NCBI GenBank assembly: GCA_028564705.1
Contig: JAPXFQ010000063.1
Span: forward strand, 124,001-188,000
Reading direction: 5' to 3'
DNA: 64,000 nucleotides
Origin: Apricaphanius iberus
Lineage: Eukaryota > Chordata > Actinopteri > Cyprinodontiformes > Aphaniidae
Shown here: piece by piece, positions 58,842 through 64,000 of the stretch
How the letters are laid out: every line of letters begins with the position of its first letter
How positions within the stretch are numbered: the stretch's first letter is position 1
Position numbers and translations under genes: made by a program
The notes under the pieces: model-generated
Databases searched by the model: none
Told to the model about the DNA's origin: nothing
What the model saw: the letters and a program-made list of their open reading frames with translations, nothing else

Positions 58842-61001
58842 AGCATGTATTTAAACACCCCTCAAAATGTAAACAAAACATAAAATAACTGTCAAATGAC
58901 CACATTGTGCATTAAGATCAAACTTGTCATACGTGACTTGTCGAAAGCATTTATCCTTCAGGCTACTGTGAGGTGCTTTTTCTGTGCAAAAATTATGTCT
59001 CAAAGTGCCCCTTTCTCTTCTCCTTCCCCTTTTCTTTCATCACTCTTTTTTCCCTGCTCCCTTCTGCTGCTCTTGGAGCTTTGTGCTCATGTTTGAGTTC
59101 TTGCTGGCTGACAGGTTGTCACAGATAATAAGTTTTAATTCCCTGTGTGGGACCAAAACTCACTTGCCTTGTAATTTCCTCATAATTTTATTCCCTTCTG
59201 AAGCCCTCCAATGTAGATTGGTGAGATGTCAGTTATAAGTGCAATAAGATGAGATCGTAATCTTCTGCATTAAGGCTGGACCAGGTTAAATTAATGAAAA
59301 CAAGATAGCTCTCTTACACTTTCATATGACTGATATTTCCACATCGCAGGAAAGTGCTAAATCTTGGACTTAATTTTATTTATTAAGAGTTTCCATTGTT
59401 TGTCACTCTGAGGGACTTTAAATATATGACAAAGACATTGGTGAAGAGAAATGGCTGGTGTGGACTTGGGCGGGTCGTCTGATTTTACTCCAGCCCCTGA
59501 TCCCCATTTGTCCCTGCGGTGATGTGTCTAAACGCACCGCAGCAGCTCTGATGGACACTTCTCCTCGAGCTCCTGTTCACCCCTTCCACCCCTCAATGCC
59601 ACTTTCTTCCTGATCCAGAATAATGAACATTTCAGAAATTCTGCTCAGGGATTCTGGCCCAGCAGTGTGCTTGGCAGTCTAGATTCCTTGTCTCTTCCTC
59701 TTGCTAAAGCTTCCACTTTTGCTTAAAAGATTCCTGGCCACTGAAAAAAAATTAAATTAAAATCATAGCTTTGTCAGCCAAGTACGGCCACTGTTTTTCA
59801 GCAGGAAAGTTGTCAAAGTCCCCCTGAATGTAAATGAAGAACCCTTTGCTGTCACTATGGATGCCTGATTTGTCTTCAGCTGTGGAAGCCTGCTTCACCA
59901 TTCTCTATCTCATGAAGGAAGCAGTTGTCTCGGTTTAAAAAAAAAAAAAAAATGTAGTCGACTAATTCAAATTTGTGCCCAGGTCTTCTTCGCTGCACGT
60001 AATTGCCACAGAAAGATTTAGACATTTTGCTAACAATGTTTTACAGGCAATTAAAACTGTAAGAAAATATACTTTAATATGTTCCACCTATAGAGACAAT
60101 AAGTTATATGAGTATTTTCAAGAACCAGTGTCAATGATTTCATTGAAATTTAATGTGCATTTCTGATTTGTTATCATCTCTGCTCTGTGGTGATTCTCCA
60201 CGGATTGTCTATAATTGATACCCCTAATGAGGGATGTTAATTTAAAGTCACCTGCAGGCTATAGCCTTTCCCTCCGTACAGCTGCATTGTCACCCATCCT
60301 GTGTTCTCGGAACGCTGGCGTGGGAAGGCCAAGGGAGAAGTGAAGAGATGGAATTGAATTTGAAGCTCTGAGGCATGTAATAAAAAGCAACACTCCCACA
60401 CACCAAGGAATGTGATTTCCCCAAGTACCCCTGGCAGACATGTTGAATTTCTAGCTGTAATGTATAGGCAACCGGGCTATTCATAACATGGTCGGGCCCA
60501 CGCGTGTAGACTGGATGAAGCTTGTTTTCTTAATAAAACACCCTAAACAATGAATCTTGAGTTGGAGTCAAGCTATAATGGCTCATTAAGGAAACGTCCG
60601 TAGCTGCCATGGTGACTCCTTACTGTTCTAACTGACTGTTACATTTGGTAACTATCATGGAAGTGGTTTGATTAGCAAAATACTTTAGACTAAATTAAGA
60701 GTTTAGATTCAAGTTGATGAGCCGCAGGACAGGGTTCTCTGATAGTTGAAGTCAACAAGGATATGAACAATTTCAATCCAAAACATCTCCCAAATCAATA
60801 CAGTGCTAATCACTGGCGTGGCGAGGGGAAAATGTCAGAGGAAGCCAAGTGAGACACAACCTCTAAGCTGTGTATTTTATGGGGTGGGGGGTAGAAAATC
60901 ATACAATAAAAGCATTTTGAACTTGTTTAACATGCGTTTCAGTGCTGTTCATTATCAGTATCAGATATGGCAATATTGGTATAACTGTGTTTTATGTTGA
61001 T
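58842..61001. other. Unassigned non-coding DNA
   Basis: A-run near 59938-59952. No gene recognised; short frames have no family motif. Confidence 0.4.
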
Positions 61002-61651
61002 TTATACCATGGTCTGGGTGAATACTTGATTCTGATTGGCTGGTGGGTGCTGACAAGCGTGCATTATTTTCATATAACTGCACACCTAGTCCGGTAGTTT
61101 AATCACTGGGCTATCACTCCGCTGTGGGCGTCGCCATAGCAACACGCAACAGCTGAATAAACGTTAAGTGACAAGTCGTCAAGCTGATCGTAGACTGACT
61201 TAAATGTTTACTGTTTTGAGTGTGTAATAAAATATGAGCTTTGCATTTCTTTTAAGGCACTAGTGATTATTTTCAACTCTAGGACCTACATCTCTGCACT
61301 TAAGCGCTACAGCTGTTTCCATAGTAACGATAAGTAATTGAGCTACTAGCTTCAGGTTAGCTCCTGCCCAGGACCACCGCATACTACCAGTGTTTATTTC
61401 CACGTAAAACTGCAGGAATTGTCATAATGTGTTGTGATTCTGGCGATGCAGCGTGTGCTGACGTGTTTTGTTGCGCCTGACGAAGATCCTCGCAGCAGTG
61501 AGAGAATGGCTCGCTCTGTGACGAGCATTCAGACACTATACCGACTAATGACCCACATAAAATAGTCCCTGTAGTGTGGGATATTTGACGAGTTCAGTAC
61601 ATGAAATAAACATTTGTTATAAAATGTTACGTTTGTGGGACCATGGTATAA
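61002..61651. mobile_element. Putative MITE with TTATACCATGGTC ends
   Basis: TTATACCATGGTC begins at 61002 and its exact complement ends at 61651. The 650-bp interior has no coding frame of note. The next 140 bases form a foldback, which may belong to the same element. No target duplication established. Confidence 0.6.
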
Positions 61652-61652
61652 G

Positions 61653-61794
61653 CGGATTAAACAACTTGGAGCCGTGCATTAGACGGTTATAATGCAGTTC
61701 ACGGAGTTACACCACTCCGCTGCGCGTCGTGGTGTTCTTGACTCCGCGTCGTACATTATAACCGTCTAATGCACGGCTCCTCATTGTTTAATCC
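61653..61794. repeat. Large near-perfect foldback (hairpin)
   Basis: Arms 61668-61694 and 61754-61780 are perfect 27-base inverted copies (each starts or ends GGAGCCGTGCATTAGACGG). Outside them GGATTAAACAA (61653) pairs with TTGTTTAATCC (61784-61794). Inside, CGGAGT/ACTCCG and CACCAC/GTGGTG also pair. The stem is about 40 bp plus inner stems. Confidence 0.95.
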
Positions 61795-61957
61795 TTACAT
61801 GTATTTTATGGTGTATGTGTCTGTGAGTGTGAGTTGTGTTTGGCATTATCTTTGAGTGTATATGTCTTTTAATCTTATTTTTAATATATGTTAACTGTGT
61901 ATTGTGTTGTATATGTCTGCTGGACCATGTGTCTGTATTAAAGGATTCTATTCTATA

Positions 61958-62006
<49 letters not shown>

Positions 62007-62008
62007 AT
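61958..62008. repeat. (TTA)n microsatellite, about 17 units
   Basis: Uninterrupted trinucleotide run. Confidence 0.95.
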
Positions 62009-62873
62009 ACAACATGTAAATGAATATTATACATCAACACAACAACCCAGTACCAGTGACTATCAACAGCACACCTGACGTGTATTCAGACAGCCCGGCC
62101 CACCACGGCCGCTGTCCGTGGTGCTCAGTTTCTCCACAAAAACAACAACAGTAAATAACAACTTCAGTGGACTCACATGCTGCTTAATCAAAGCACGCAA
62201 GACAAACAGCACAAACTATAATCACATAAAAAATAATTGATCAATGGGATTGTTCAGGGAGCAGGAATCAATGTCAAAAAGGAGACAAGGCCAGCAAAAC
62301 AGCCAGTAAACATTGGCGCTACCAGCTAGCCACTCGGTACGGACGTAATTCTCCTCATTCAAAGTCCGAAACCCTTTCTTTCTCTCTGTAAAGAGTGCTA
62401 GTTTTGGCATCGGCCTGCCATCTGACTTAATTCAGAGTTGCTGCTGTAGAGGCAGTTTAGTAAAAGTATTCTTTACTAAATACTTCAAATCTCCACCCTC
62501 CATAATTACTGAGTCTCTGCAGGTAGTTATTGGGGGTGCTGAAATGCCTGCTCCACCTATATCCCCCTTTTCCACCCATCTCCTTCCTGACGTGGCTTAC
62601 TCAGCAGCCGAGCCGCTGTGCCAGCAGCCCTCCCCTTGCAGCTGCTATAGTTAGCTTAGGCTAATTGTAAGGCTGAGTTTGGACTTCCTCTTTGGAAACA
62701 ATCTTATCTTTGTACAATTCCCTTCACAGAGCACTTCTTTCTTAATAAAAGCCTTTTTGATAGTGGCTTAATGAGCACATTGGCCCTAAAGGCGAGGCTA
62801 CTCCATCGGAACCTGTACAGGTATGAACTGTGATTTAGTATTTCTAAGTCCGACTTCAAAACATCACTTTATA
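62009..62873. other. Unassigned non-coding DNA
   Basis: No gene recognised. Confidence 0.45.
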
Positions 62874-63068
62874 CTTCTGTGCGTTTATGGTTGCAATGCA
62901 AAGTATAGCTACTTATCTGTGTGCTTTTGTGGTTGCAATGTAAAATGTAAATTCATAGTTGTTTAAAATTATGGTTTCACTGCAAAACATATCTTAATTT
63001 CTCTATACATTTGAGATTTCAATCCAAGACGTAGGTTGATTTTTCTGTGTTTTTATGGTTTTAAATGC
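62874..63068. repeat. Decayed minisatellite, five units of about 42 bp
   Basis: A core like CTGTGTGTTTATGGTTGCAA recurs at about 62889, 62931, 62973, 63014 and 63057 (measured at the GGTT/GATT part). Spacing is 41-43 bases, with growing divergence across units. Confidence 0.65.
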
Positions 63069-63145
63069 AAGGCAAGGCAAGGCAAGGCAATTTTATTTGT
63101 ATAGCACACTTTCAACACAAGGCAATTCAAGGTGCTTTACATGAT
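63069..63145 (-). repeat. Fish interspersed repeat end with (AAGGC)n
   Basis: (AAGGC)4 followed by AATTTTATTTGTATAGCACA and GCAATTCAAGGTGCTTTACA, a common fish LINE/SINE terminus distinct from the L2 one. Orientation inferred. Confidence 0.6.
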
Positions 63146-63741
63146 TCAGTGATAATGAAACCACATGATTAAATAACAAAACATATAAGTTTAACAGTAA
63201 TCAATCAGTAAGAAAAGATAATGTAAGGAACAAATTTATGTAATTTATACACCATCACTTAAAAAATAAATAAAAAAGTAAGAATAGAAATTAAACCACA
63301 ACAATAAAAAATAATTTAAGGAACAAATTTATGCAATTATAACAGATTAAAACAGATAAAACACAATCGGGTAAACAAAACAAAAAGTGATCAGAAAGCG
63401 CAATTTAAGATTCGAAAATGCAAATCGTAGCTTCAGACTGATTAATATTTATAAAAAGGTGCCAAGGAGGTTAAAAATTACAAAGCCGACACGTCTTGTA
63501 AAAGCCTCAGAATTCTCTCTGGTTCTTAAAAAACCCCATTTACCGGGTCGGATATCGGATCATTTGCGTGTCGACTTACAATATCTAGTGTTGCCATTGT
63601 TCACCATTGTGATTTTTCTTCCTAAATACTAAAATGCAACATGCTGATAACCTCTATCGGACTCTGACTCGACGGTCCACGCTGTGATAATTGTCGTTGT
63701 ATGACGTTCAGCAGGGGGAGTTTCAAAAAGGGTAGGAGTGC
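63146..63741. other. Unassigned AT-rich DNA
   Basis: The phrase AAGGAACAAATTTATG occurs twice (about 63226 and 63319), 93 bases apart. No gene recognised. Confidence 0.45.
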
Positions 63742-64000
63742 TTACGGTACGTCCACACCAAAAGCGTCAAAACGTGCTACACGCCCCCAGCTGGATGCTT
63801 GAACATTCTCACTTCGAAGCGTGTCCACAGCAAAGATGTTGCTTTAAAATATGCCATTTTGACGCATGTGAAGTCAGATACACGACACAGTGGAGATTTG
63901 CAATTGCCTCCAATCAACCATGCGATGCACGTTAAAATTGTACTGTGCAATAAAAAATCTGCAAAAAAGCGAGACCATAAAGGATGAAGCACCTTATAGC
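63742..64000. mobile_element. Left part of a MITE cut by the window edge
   Basis: TTACGGTACGTCCACACCAA followed by AAGCGTCAAAACG resembles the 'CGTCCACACCAAAAGCG' end of fish miniature DNA transposons. The other end lies beyond the window. Confidence 0.45.

Noticed and set aside
1..64000. CRISPR array, bacterial operon or phage-like system
   Set aside because: No regularly spaced identical repeats, no compact gene clusters; the repeat content is clearly vertebrate.

Overview
The window reads as repeat-rich, intergenic or intronic DNA from a teleost fish. No host protein-coding gene, rRNA or true tRNA gene could be supported. The evidence for a fish is the repeat content: an L1-clade LINE, several L2/Maui-type LINE tails ending in TGAATTGAA-like repeats, tRNA-headed SINEs, Tc1-type elements, PIF/Harbinger and hAT miniature elements, and long (TA)n tracts. 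The background is AT-rich. Species cannot be given from sequence alone; the repeat set looks most like a percomorph such as a killifish, cichlid or medaka relative (inference).

Layout. 0.9-3.5 kb: a dead LINE ORF1 and LINE 3' tail split by a nearly intact Tc1-superfamily transposon (1385-2957). Its transposase has 38 residues between the second Asp and the Glu and a single nonsense codon. 4.8-5.9 kb: a 5'-truncated L2 LINE and a nearby duplicate of its end. 7.9-8.7 kb: a SINE interrupted by an insert. 11-12 kb: a Harbinger-type MITE inside an older repeat. 13.4-14.6 kb: a long-inverted-repeat transposon with a decayed integrase-like transposase. 17-18 kb: an internally deleted Tc1 in a (TA)n tract. 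21.4 kb: a RecQ-like helicase fragment.

Centrepiece, about 22.3-30.5 kb: a complete-looking L1-clade retrotransposon. ORF1 (coiled coil plus RNA-binding domain) and ORF2 (endonuclease, reverse transcriptase, C-terminal CCHC) are both open, with all the endonuclease and RT catalytic residues I checked present. The 5' leader holds a BANP-type CGCG element and a YY1-like site. The 3' part, about 2.8 kb, is strikingly G-rich on the sense strand, with several G-quadruplex-type runs. The two proteins would act together: ORF1p binds the RNA, ORF2p nicks the target and reverse transcribes.

31-64 kb: old, often nested repeats. A 259-bp hAT MITE has a perfect 8-bp target duplication (32.85 kb). There are Harbinger, Tc1, CR1/Rex-like and other RT fragments. 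An 857-bp TTAA-flanked element sits at the exact TTAA of a SINE (47.1-48.0 kb). L2- and L1-type 3' tails lie at 54.4-56.3 kb, a 142-bp near-perfect foldback at 61.7 kb, and a decayed 42-bp minisatellite at 62.9 kb. I see no undescribed host system. The best candidates for follow-up are the open L1 with its promoter and G-rich tail, the DD38E Tc1, the TTAA element and the integrase-type transposon. Family names rest on recognised motifs, not on database searches.
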